Assembly: GCA_947623615.1 (NCBI GenBank)
Contig: CANQHH010000051.1
Span: 1 to 8,852 of the forward strand
Source of the DNA: an uncultured Clostridia bacterium
Lineage (GTDB): Bacteria; Bacillota; Clostridia; TANB77; CAG-508
Direction of reading: 5' to 3'
DNA: 8,852 bases
Position numbers and translations under genes: made by a program. Positions 1 to 5,532 of the stretch are shown one piece after another. Within the stretch, counting starts at the first letter, position 1, and the number at the start of each line of letters is the position of its first letter. A model generated the notes under the pieces. The model did no database searches and was not told where the DNA came from. It was given only the letters and a program-made list of their open reading frames with translations.

Positions 1-10
1 AATTTTTTTG

Positions 11-39
11 TTTATTTCTGTCGATATATATGATATAAT
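11..39 (+). promoter_or_regulatory. Promoter of the YvyF-like gene
   Basis: A perfect extended -10 (TG at 31-32, then TATAAT at 34-39) lies 28 bases before the start codon. The -35 region is poor: TTTATT at 11-16 gives a 17-bp spacer. Extended -10 promoters tolerate a weak -35. A GGAGGG ribosome binding site follows at 57-62. Inferred from sequence only. Confidence 0.65.
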
Positions 40-67
40 AATTTCAAATTGATTTTGGAGGGTTATT

Positions 68-331
68 ATGCAGTTAAATAAATGTGAAAGATGTGGTTGT
101 TTTTTTATGTCAGACGCATGTGTTTGTCCTAATTGTTTGGAAAAAGATGCTTCTGATATTAACACTTTAAAAAATTTTTTAGAAGATTATAATCAAGCAT
201 CTTCTTTGGAGGATATATCTCATAATACTGGCATTTCTACTAAAAATTTACACAGATTTTTTAAATCTGAAGAATTAGCAAATATGACTTTTAATGTTGA
301 CGATATTATAAATCATAAAACTGAATTATAA
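68..331 (+). CDS. YvyF-like zinc-ribbon/HTH protein (flagellar-operon family)
   Basis: This 87-residue protein has an N-terminal zinc ribbon and a C-terminal helix-turn-helix-like region. The ribbon shows CERC at residues 6-9, further Cys at 11 and 18, and CPNC at 20-23. Residues 46-70 (starting SLEDISHNTGIS) resemble the region of Bacillus YvyF that follows its own zinc ribbon. Members of that family usually sit beside flgM/flgK in flagellar gene clusters and are thought to be regulators, but their function is poorly defined. Here the gene stands alone, with its own extended -10 promoter, a GGAGGG ribosome binding site 5 bases before ATG and a terminator just after its TAA stop. No flagellar gene is visible nearby. 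It could equally be a small DNA-binding regulator of another process. Family assignment is by remembered architecture and moderately sure; function is unknown. Confidence 0.75.
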   Translation: MQLNKCERCGCFFMSDACVCPNCLEKDASDINTLKNFLEDYNQASSLEDISHNTGISTKNLHRFFKSEELANMTFNVDDIINHKTEL

Positions 332-344
332 TATGTATAATAAA

Positions 345-395
345 AAATAATTGAAGAAAATATCTATTATGAATAATCTTCAATTATTTTTTTAT
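345..395. terminator. Bidirectional terminator between convergent yvyF-like and pdp genes
   Basis: A perfect 12-bp stem pairs AAATAATTGAAG (345-356) with CTTCAATTATTT (378-389), with a 21-base loop. On the plus strand it runs into TTTTTTTATTT. On the minus strand the flanking TAAAAAATAA reads as a T-rich tract. It therefore can end transcripts arriving from both sides. A second small palindrome, TTCTATATATAGAA (405-418), abuts the pdp stop codon. Confidence 0.8.
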
Positions 396-418
396 TTCTG
401 AAAATTCTATATATAGAA

Positions 419-1672
419 CTATACACAGTATAATTCTTTTAATTTTTCTACAACTTCCTCTCCTATTTCCTTGTCATTTGAATGTACGTATGCTACTATA
501 TCATCTTCTTTTATATACTCTCCTGTTTTCTTTTCCAAAACAATTCCTACACTACTATCTATTTTATCTTCCTTTTTTATTCTTCCTGCACCTAATAGTA
601 CGCACAAATTTCCTATTTTTTCAGCATCAAGAGATTTTATTTCTCCTGATTTATTGATTTTCACTTCCATGATGTATTTTGCTTTTTCAAACTTATCTGT
701 ATTTTCTATATAACTTACATCCCCACCTTGATTTTCAACCAATTGTTTAAATTTATCAAAGGCTTTACCATTAAATATATTCTCTAACATTCTTTCTTTA
801 TTCTTTTCTAAATCGTCTCCCTTTTTAGCCAATTTTATCATATGACTTCCTAATTCTAGTACAACATCTTTTACATCTTCCAACATATTTCCTTTTAAAA
901 ATTCTATTGCTTCTATAACTTCTAGAGAATTTCCAACAGCTTTTCCAAGTGGCTGTTCCATAGGTGTAATTACACATTCAGTATCTTTTCCCGCCAATTT
1001 TCCTACTTTAACCAATACTTTCGATAGTTCTTCTGCTTGTTCCATTGTTTTCATAAATGCACCGCTTCCATAGGTAACATCTAATACAATTTTATCTGCA
1101 CCTGCTGCAATTTTTTTACTCATAATACTCGAAACTATTAATGGAATACTCCCTACTGCATTTATACTATCTCTTAAAGCATAAATTTTTTTATCAGCTG
1201 GAGCCAAATTCATTGTTTGTCCAATAATACTAATACCTATTTTTTTTACATTTTCTTTGAATTGTTCAATTTCTATATCTGTTTTATATCCTGGAATTGA
1301 GTTTAATTTATCAATTGTTCCACCTGTATAACCCAATCCTCTTCCTGACATTTTTGCAACTGGCAATCCTAATGAGCTAATTAATGGTGCTAAAATTAAT
1401 GTTACCTTATCACCTACTCCTCCTGTGCTATGTTTATCAATAACAGTTCCTAAATCGCTCATATCTAAAACTTCACCCGAATTCACCATAGAAATTGTTA
1501 AATCCGTTATTTCCCTTTCAGTCATTCCATTAATATATATACACATTATTAATGCTGAAGCTTGATAATCTTCTATTTCTCCTCTAGTATAACTTTGTAT
1601 AAAAAAATCTATTTCTTTTGTTGATAATTCTTTTTTATCACGTTTTTTAGCTATAATTTCTTGTATATTCAT
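419..1672 (-). CDS. pdp: Pyrimidine-nucleoside phosphorylase
   Basis: This cytoplasmic salvage enzyme splits uridine or thymidine (and deoxyuridine) with phosphate into base and (deoxy)ribose-1-phosphate. It has 417 residues; relatives have about 430-440. The family order is intact: an N-terminal helical domain, the phosphate loop DKHSTGGVGD (79-88), the signature SGRGLGYTGGTIDKL (109-123), GQT (151-153), and the base-binding Arg167, Ser182 and Lys186 in ALRDS and SSIMSKK. VTYGSGAFM follows at 199-207, and the C-terminal PYNP_C-type domain occupies roughly 340-417. Small departures from the commonest signature are Tyr115 (often His) and Asn124 (often Glu). ATG is preceded by AGGGAGGA at good spacing. 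It is the last gene of a three-gene operon, 15 bases after rnhB. It could be called deoA, but the bacterial PyNP type, which accepts uridine as well, fits Firmicutes better. Confidence 0.95.
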   Translation of the reverse strand: MNIQEIIAKKRDKKELSTKEIDFFIQSYTRGEIEDYQASALIMCIYINGMTEREITDLTISMVNSGEVLDMSDLGTVIDKHSTGGVGDKVTLILAPLISSLGLPVAKMSGRGLGYTGGTIDKLNSIPGYKTDIEIEQFKENVKKIGISIIGQTMNLAPADKKIYALRDSINAVGSIPLIVSSIMSKKIAAGADKIVLDVTYGSGAFMKTMEQAEELSKVLVKVGKLAGKDTECVITPMEQPLGKAVGNSLEVIEAIEFLKGNMLEDVKDVVLELGSHMIKLAKKGDDLEKNKERMLENIFNGKAFDKFKQLVENQGGDVSYIENTDKFEKAKYIMEVKINKSGEIKSLDAEKIGNLCVLLGAGRIKKEDKIDSSVGIVLEKKTGEYIKEDDIVAYVHSNDKEIGEEVVEKLKELYCV

Positions 1673-1687
1673 ATATCCTCCCTAATT

Positions 1688-2365
1688 TTAAGTATTCACA
1701 AATTTACCTGTAAAACTTCTTCTATGTAATGGACACAATCCATACTCTTTAATTGCAGAAATATGCATAGCTGTCCCATATCCTTTATGTTTAGAAAAGC
1801 CATATTCTGGGTATACTTCATCCCATTGCCTCATTATTCTATCTCTGGTTACTTTTGCAATAATTGATGCAGCTGCAATTGAATAACTTTTAGCATCTCC
1901 TTTTATTATTGACTCGTATGATATTCCATCTGTATCAATATTTGTTAAAGCATCAACCAATATTATTTCTGGTTTATCAATTCCTCTATTTCTGTCCTTT
2001 AAATTTTGTTCCAAATTTTTTATACTCTCTGTTAATCCCTTTTTAGTTGCATTTAAAATATTTATATTATCAATTTCTCTCTGATCAATAATACCTACAC
2101 CATAAGCAATAGACTCTTCTAAAATCTTTTCATATATAACTTCTCTTTTCTTTTCCGATACTTTTTTTGAATCATTTACTCCCTCAATAAAAGAATCTTT
2201 TGGCATGATAACACTTGCCACTACAACTGGACCTGCGAGTGGTCCTCTTCCAGCTTCATCGATACCACATATATACTCAATCCCCTTATCATATATATTT
2301 TTTTCTATTTTTTTTAGTTCGTTTAGTCTTTCGATTTCCTTTTCTTTCATATTTATTTTATGCAT
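1688..2365 (-). CDS. rnhB: Ribonuclease HII
   Basis: RNase HII nicks the RNA strand of RNA-DNA hybrids and starts removal of single ribonucleotides misincorporated into DNA. The 225-residue protein has the family's metal-binding set: Asp36 and Glu37 in GIDEAGRGPLAGPVV, Asp138 in ILVDAL and Asp157 in KGDAKSYSIAAASI. It also has the DSKK block (65-68) and a C-terminal HKGYGT...H segment (193-201). Residues 1-30 form a charged lead-in typical of longer Firmicute RnhB proteins. Start choice is open. The only purine-rich stretch, AAGAAGGG, overlaps the upstream gene's TAA and lies just one base before this ATG. The next ATG, at codon 6 (2350), is about 16 bases away from it. Start by translational coupling with the upstream gene, whose stop is 7 bases away, seems likely. 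pdp follows 15 bases later. Confidence 0.95.
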   Translation of the reverse strand: MHKINMKEKEIERLNELKKIEKNIYDKGIEYICGIDEAGRGPLAGPVVVASVIMPKDSFIEGVNDSKKVSEKKREVIYEKILEESIAYGVGIIDQREIDNINILNATKKGLTESIKNLEQNLKDRNRGIDKPEIILVDALTNIDTDGISYESIIKGDAKSYSIAAASIIAKVTRDRIMRQWDEVYPEYGFSKHKGYGTAMHISAIKEYGLCPLHRRSFTGKFVNT

Positions 2366-2372
2366 TCCCTTC

Positions 2373-2843
2373 TTATATATTTTTCAAATCAGATAGTTTA
2401 TATATATAGTTTCCAGCCTTATCTTGTACTCCTTTAGAATATATTACTTCACTACTAATATAATCCACAATATAGTATCCTTCATCAATTTCCAAATCTT
2501 CTAATCCAAGTTGATTAATATCAGATTTATCTAACACATAATACTTTTTCTTTTCTTCATTAATATCTATTATTCCATTTTCCTGTAATTTCTTTATATC
2601 TTCTTCGTCTGCCATTTTAGATATTTTCTTTCCAACATATTTAACATCTTTATCTTTCATATTTACCTTTTGCTGTATTATTTCTACTTTACTTTCAATT
2701 AATAGCATATCTGTTTTTATTGTCTGAACTTTTTCTATATCATATTCTTTTTTTAATAAACACACTCCAGCATAAATAATTGCTCCTATTATTATAAGAA
2801 AAAAAATAATCTTTAAATATGTTTTTAAATATTCCTTTTTCAT
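2373..2843 (-). CDS. Small single-pass membrane protein of unknown function
   Basis: I do not recognise a named family. The 156-residue product has a basic N-terminus (MKKEYLKTYLK), one hydrophobic segment at about 12-30, then a long charged helix (35-62, TIKTDMLLIESKVEIIQQKV). A helical middle follows, and then a C-terminal module rich in Tyr and beta-strand formers (101-149, YYVLDKSDINQLGL, GYYIVDYISSEVIYSKG, NYIYKLSDL). A transmembrane helix running straight into a long amphipathic helix and a small beta domain resembles pseudopilins, but no prepilin cleavage motif is evident. That similarity is only structural. It is the first gene of the operon, with an AGGAGG site before ATG and its own strong promoter, and its stop codon lies 7 bases before rnhB. 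The product is probably anchored with its C-terminal domain outside the membrane. Confidence 0.8.
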   Translation of the reverse strand: MKKEYLKTYLKIIFFLIIIGAIIYAGVCLLKKEYDIEKVQTIKTDMLLIESKVEIIQQKVNMKDKDVKYVGKKISKMADEEDIKKLQENGIIDINEEKKKYYVLDKSDINQLGLEDLEIDEGYYIVDYISSEVIYSKGVQDKAGNYIYKLSDLKNI

Positions 2844-2869
2844 TTCCTACCTCCTAAAGTCATATCATA

Positions 2870-2898
2870 ATTATATATGCAAACCCGAGTTTTTTCAA
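2870..2898 (-). promoter_or_regulatory. Promoter of the membrane protein-rnhB-pdp operon
   Basis: On the minus strand, TTGAAA (2893-2898) is followed by exactly 17 bases and then TATAAT (2870-2875), one mismatch from the sigma-A consensus overall. The expected transcript start is near 2863, some 20 bases before the start codon at 2843, with AGGAGG between. No other convincing promoter is seen inside the operon. It lies back to back with the htrA promoter. Confidence 0.85.
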
Positions 2899-2925
2899 TA
2901 GAAAAATTTTAATGAAAAATAATAT

Positions 2926-2947
2926 TTTATTCACAATTTATTCACAA
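2926..2947 (+). promoter_or_regulatory. Tandem 11-bp operator repeat upstream of htrA
   Basis: TTTATTCACAA occurs twice head to tail with no gap (2926-2936 and 2937-2947), giving TTCACA-N5-TTCACA. One-helical-turn direct repeats of this form are typical of OmpR-family response regulator sites. Bacillus PhoP boxes have TT(A/C/T)A(C/T)A hexamers 11 bp apart, and CssR-controlled htrA genes carry TTTTCACA-like octamers (recalled). The second copy overlaps the -35 region. The repeat itself is certain; regulator identity is inference. Confidence 0.6.
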
Positions 2948-2966
2948 ATATATTGTATTATATAAT
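2937..2966 (+). promoter_or_regulatory. htrA promoter
   Basis: TATAAT at 2961-2966 is a perfect -10, about 24 bases before the ATG. The -35 window holds only TTATTC (2938-2943) or TTTATT (2937-2942). A good -10 with a poor -35 overlapped by direct repeats suggests an activator-dependent promoter. GGAGG at 2980-2984 is the ribosome binding site. Confidence 0.65.
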
Positions 2967-2989
2967 AAATTAAATTTTCGGAGGTAAAA

Positions 2990-4258
2990 ATGGAAGATAA
3001 TAATAATAATAATAATAATGAATTTAAAAATGTAACTTCAAATAATGATGGTGCATATAAAACATTTACTAATAGTAAAACAAACAATAATTCTGGAAAT
3101 GGTTTTGGTAAATCTGTACTATTACCCTTTGTATGTGGAGCATTAGGTGCTAGCATTGTTATTGGAAGTTGTATCGGTATTCCTGGTGTAAGATCACAAA
3201 TACTAAGTAAATTAGATATTTCTTCGACACCAAATGAGCCTATTCAATCATCATCTACATCTTCTTCATCAGATGTAAATACACAGCAAATATCACTTAA
3301 TAATTATTCTGAAACAGCTATAGGAGTTGCTCAAAAAGTAAAACCTTCTATTGTCGGAATAAGTGTAGAGTATTCTGTTAACTCTATTTTTTACAGGAAC
3401 TCTTCTACAGCTGAAGCAGAAGGTTCTGGAGTAATAATAAGTTCAGATGGCTATATTTTAACAAATAATCATGTTGTTAATTCAGGCTCGTCTTCATATT
3501 ATGAAATTGAAAAAGCAAATAAAGTAACTGTAAAATTGTATAATGATGATACAGAATATGAAGGAAAAATTGTAGGTACAGATTCTCAAACAGATTTAGC
3601 AGTTATAAAAATTGATAAAACTGGTTTAACAGCTGCCGAACTTGGTGACTCTGATTCAGTACAAGTTGGAGAGTTTTCTATGGCTATAGGTAATGCCTTA
3701 GGATTAGGAGATACAGTTACATCAGGTATCATAAGTGCCGTAAATAGAGAAGTAACTGATTCTGATAATAATAAATATACAGCTATACAAACTGATGCAG
3801 CAATCAATTCAGGAAATAGTGGTGGTGCATTAGTAAACAGTAAAGGTCAAGTAATTGGAATTAATACATTAAAAATAGCTGGTAATGGTGTAGAAGGTGT
3901 AGGATTTGCAATACCTATTAATTCTACAAAAGATATATCACAACAACTTATTCAATATAATAAAGTAAAAAGACCTTATATTGGAATCGGTGGAATAGAT
4001 TTAGATGAAGACACTGCTAAAAGAAATGATTTAGTGGTTGGTGTATATGTAAAAACTATAGATGATTTCTCTTCTGCAGAAAAAGCTGGTTTAAAAATTG
4101 GTGATGTAATTGTAGAAATAGAAGGTCAAAAAATTAAAAACATGGAAGAATTAAATGAAATAAAAAATAAAAAATCAATTGGTGATAATATAAAATTAAA
4201 AATTTATAGAGATGGTGATTATAAAGATATAACACTAAAACTTCAAGAACAACCATAA
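2990..4258 (+). CDS. htrA: Membrane-anchored HtrA/DegP-type serine protease
   Basis: HtrA proteases degrade or hold misfolded proteins outside the cytoplasmic membrane. The 422-residue protein starts with a cytoplasmic Asn-rich stretch (seven Asn at 4-10). A transmembrane segment at about 42-64 and a Ser-rich linker (77-95) follow. The trypsin-like domain has all three catalytic residues: His161 in YILTNNHVV, Asp202 in TDLAVIKI and Ser277 in INSGNSGGAL. One PDZ domain (about 328-418, with GLKIGDVIVEIEGQ) would select substrates or control activity. This is the standard Firmicute layout of one membrane helix, protease and single PDZ. The start is fixed by GGAGG five bases upstream of ATG. The gene is monocistronic, with its own promoter and a strong terminator. 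The tandem TTCACA repeats at the promoter suggest control by a two-component regulator, such as a CssR- or PhoP-like one. The precise name (htrA, htrB or yyxA) cannot be settled here. Confidence 0.95.
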   Translation: MEDNNNNNNNEFKNVTSNNDGAYKTFTNSKTNNNSGNGFGKSVLLPFVCGALGASIVIGSCIGIPGVRSQILSKLDISSTPNEPIQSSSTSSSSDVNTQQISLNNYSETAIGVAQKVKPSIVGISVEYSVNSIFYRNSSTAEAEGSGVIISSDGYILTNNHVVNSGSSSYYEIEKANKVTVKLYNDDTEYEGKIVGTDSQTDLAVIKIDKTGLTAAELGDSDSVQVGEFSMAIGNALGLGDTVTSGIISAVNREVTDSDNNKYTAIQTDAAINSGNSGGALVNSKGQVIGINTLKIAGNGVEGVGFAIPINSTKDISQQLIQYNKVKRPYIGIGGIDLDEDTAKRNDLVVGVYVKTIDDFSSAEKAGLKIGDVIVEIEGQKIKNMEELNEIKNKKSIGDNIKLKIYRDGDYKDITLKLQEQP

Positions 4259-4260
4259 GA

Positions 4261-4310
4261 ATAAAACCTCATTGTTTTTCAAAAAATTAACAATGGGGTT
4301 TTATTTTTTA
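4261..4310 (+). terminator. htrA terminator
   Basis: Positions 4261-4276 pair with 4289-4304 in a 16-bp stem (core AAAACCTCATTGTT against AACAATGGGGTTTT, with one T-G wobble). The loop is 12 bases and TTTTTTA follows at 4304-4310. It starts two bases after the htrA stop codon: a textbook Rho-independent terminator. Confidence 0.92.
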
Positions 4311-4338
4311 TTTCAAATTTCATTTTATTTTCTATTAA

Positions 4339-4381
4339 ATCACATTCAGTTCACACAATGTTCAAATTTAATTGGTAATAT
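4339..4381 (+). promoter_or_regulatory. Candidate regulated promoter with three 11-bp-phased TTCACA-like hexamers
   Basis: ATCACA (4339-4344), TTCACA (4350-4355) and TTCAAA (4361-4366) are separated by exactly five bases each. They are followed by an extended -10 at 4373-4381 (TG, G, then TAATAT at 4376-4381). No good -35 is present. The arrangement matches promoters activated by PhoP-like OmpR-family regulators, with repeats at roughly -22 to -49. The expected start is near 4386-4388. The motif matches the repeat before htrA. Function is inferred. Confidence 0.45.
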
Positions 4382-4385
4382 ATAT

Positions 4386-4486
4386 ACATAGTTGATAAAC
4401 AGTTACTCCTTTATCAACTATGTATAAGTAAAACATCCCCTTTTATTTTCAAAAAAAGTGTATCTATATAGATACACTTTTCTTTA
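4386..4486 (+). ncRNA. Candidate small RNA of about 100 nt, two stem-loops
   Basis: Downstream of the candidate promoter the plus strand would give a compact RNA. Its 5' hairpin is a perfect stem (up to 17 bp, 4383-4399 with 4410-4426) and a 10-base loop CAGTTACTCC. A single-stranded linker with ATCCCCTTTT (4434-4443) follows. A second perfect stem-loop (4454-4481) then runs into TTTTCTTTATT and could serve as terminator. The loop CTCC and linker CCCC stretches are complementary to Shine-Dalgarno sequences, as in C-rich-loop regulatory RNAs of other Firmicutes. No open reading frame of note is present. No known RNA family was recognised. Alternative: the first hairpin is only a structural remnant, and the second exists solely to end rplL transcripts. 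Confidence 0.35.
4451..4481 (-). terminator. Terminator of the ribosomal protein operon, after rplL
   Basis: A perfect palindrome spans 4454-4481 (AAAAGTGTATCTAT and its complement). On the minus strand it runs into a seven-T tract (4451-4457 read as complement), about 25 bases after the rplL stop codon. The plus-strand side also has TTTTCTTT, so it may act in both directions. Confidence 0.88.
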
Positions 4487-4505
4487 TTGTATATATGAAT
4501 TTCAA

Positions 4506-4868
4506 CTAAGCTAATTCTACTGTTGCACCAGCTTCTGTGAATTTTGTTTTTAATTCTTCAGCTTCGTCTTTTGAAACACCTTCTTTAACTGTCTTAGGTG
4601 CTCCATCAACTAATTCCTTAGCTTCTTTTAATCCTAATCCTGTAGCATCTCTTACTACTTTAATAACTTGGATTTTGTTTGCTCCAGCTTCTTTTAATAC
4701 AATATTGAAAGATGTTTTTTCTTCAGCAGCTGCAGCTCCTCCTGCTACTGGTGCAGCTGTAGCAACAGCTGATACTCCATATTTTTCTTCAATTCCCTTT
4801 ACTAATTCTGATAATTCAACAACTGTTAAGCTGTCTATAGTTTCTAATAATTCATCTATTTTTGCCAT
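4506..4868 (-). CDS. rplL: Ribosomal protein L7/L12
   Basis: L7/L12 forms the flexible multi-copy stalk of the large subunit that recruits and activates translational GTPases. The 120-residue sequence has the full family plan: an N-terminal dimerisation and L10-binding helical region (1-32), an Ala/Gly-rich hinge (about 34-50, VATAAPVAGGAAAAEE) and the globular GTPase-contacting domain. That domain includes GANKIQVIKVVRDATGLGLKEAKELVDGAP (62-91) and ends ATVELA. ATG follows AAGGAGG with an 8-base spacer. It is 76 bases downstream of rplJ and is the last gene of the operon. The usual follower rpoB is missing, and a strong terminator closes the transcript. Confidence 0.98.
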   Translation of the reverse strand: MAKIDELLETIDSLTVVELSELVKGIEEKYGVSAVATAAPVAGGAAAAEEKTSFNIVLKEAGANKIQVIKVVRDATGLGLKEAKELVDGAPKTVKEGVSKDEAEELKTKFTEAGATVELA

Positions 4869-4896
4869 TTTTTATTCCTCCTTATTTTCTAATTTT

Positions 4897-4915
4897 GCAA
4901 ACTTGGCATGTTTGC
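4897..4915 (-). other. Small hairpin in the rplJ-rplL intergenic space
   Basis: GCAAAC (4897-4902) and GTTTGC (4910-4915) pair with a 7-base loop. No T-run follows on the minus strand, so it is not a terminator. It lies about 20 bases ahead of the rplL ribosome binding site and could affect message stability or help set the higher output of L12 relative to L10. Structure seen; role inferred. Confidence 0.35.
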
Positions 4916-4944
4916 GTTTATTTGTATTAAATATTTAACTTTTT

Positions 4945-5445
4945 CTATGCATTTTCTTTTTGAGCTTTTACTTGATCTAATGCAATTGCAAGCTTTGTAA
5001 TATTTCCAAGTAAGCTTCCAGCAAGTTTTGCAAGAAGTTCTTGTCTTGATGGTAATTTTGCTAATGTAATTATCTCTTCAGCAGTCATTACTTTACCATC
5101 TATAATACCACCTTTAATTTTATAAAACTCATTGTTTTTTGTAAAATTATATATTGCCTTTGCTGGCTCTAAATAATCATCTTTGCTTGTTATAAGCGCT
5201 GTTGGTCCTTCTAATAAATCATTTAAACCTGTTTCGCCATTTAACTCTAATGCTCTTTTTATGATATTATTTTTTATAACTCTGTATTGTGCATTACCTT
5301 GTCTAATTTCATTTCTTAATTTTGTAACATCTTCAACAGTTATTCCTCTGTAATCTACTAGAAGTATTAAGCTGTTATCTTTTAAATCATCTGCTAATTT
5401 TTTTACTATTTCTTCTTTTTGTTTTATTGTTTTTTCACTAGCCAA
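4945..5445 (-). CDS. rplJ: Ribosomal protein L10 (TTG start)
   Basis: L10 anchors L7/L12 dimers to the ribosomal stalk base and, bound to L12, represses its own mRNA. I call 166 residues starting at the TTG at 5445. The ribosome binding site AGAGGTG (complement of 5452-5458) lies six bases upstream of this TTG. A longer reading from GTG at 5454 would put the start codon inside that site. The resulting N-terminus, (M)ASEKTIKQKEEIVKKLADDLK, matches how L10 proteins usually begin. The family core is intact (LILLVDYRGITVEDVTKLRNEIR, YRVIKNNIIKRAL, LLEGPTALI). A C-terminal helix (LGNITKLAIALDQVKAQKENA) carries L12 dimers. The gene is preceded by an L10 leader with an attenuator and followed by rplL. 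Confidence 0.96.
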   Translation of the reverse strand: MASEKTIKQKEEIVKKLADDLKDNSLILLVDYRGITVEDVTKLRNEIRQGNAQYRVIKNNIIKRALELNGETGLNDLLEGPTALITSKDDYLEPAKAIYNFTKNNEFYKIKGGIIDGKVMTAEEIITLAKLPSRQELLAKLAGSLLGNITKLAIALDQVKAQKENA

Positions 5446-5451
5446 TTTATT

Positions 5452-5458
5452 CACCTCT
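5452..5458 (-). promoter_or_regulatory. Ribosome binding site deciding the rplJ TTG start
   Basis: On the minus strand this reads AGAGGTG, followed by AATAAA and then TTG. The overlapping in-frame GTG (5452-5454) is part of the Shine-Dalgarno sequence and so cannot be the used start. Spacing of six bases to TTG is ideal. Confidence 0.85.
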
Positions 5459-5464
5459 TTTTCT

Positions 5465-5516
5465 AAAATATAATAAAACTGTATATATAGCCTCTTATAG
5501 GCATATATATATACAG
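5465..5516 (-). terminator. Attenuator terminator in the rplJ leader
   Basis: On the minus strand a hairpin forms between 5516 and 5479. Outer CTG pairs with CAG, followed by a long TA-alternating stem with a small bulge. The inner GCCT (5499-5502) pairs with AGGC (5490-5493) across a 5-base loop. It is followed by TTTTATTATATTTT (5478-5465). It lies before the ribosome binding site of rplJ, so it can stop transcription ahead of rplJ-rplL. Confidence 0.75.
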
Positions 5517-5532
5517 CTTTACACCGTACAAA

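Noticed and set aside
4384..4425. The 17-bp perfect hairpin as a Rho-independent terminator
   Set aside because: Neither side carries a T-run: AGTAAAACATC follows on plus, and TATATTACCAATT on minus. Both neighbouring genes already have their own terminators.
4384..4425. The hairpin as a miniature transposon or insertion scar
   Set aside because: It is only 43 bases with a 10-base loop, no flanking target duplication is visible, and no second copy occurs in the window.
5452..5454. GTG at 5454 as the rplJ start
   Set aside because: It forms part of the AGAGGTG ribosome binding site and gives an N-terminal extension (three extra codons) not usual for L10.
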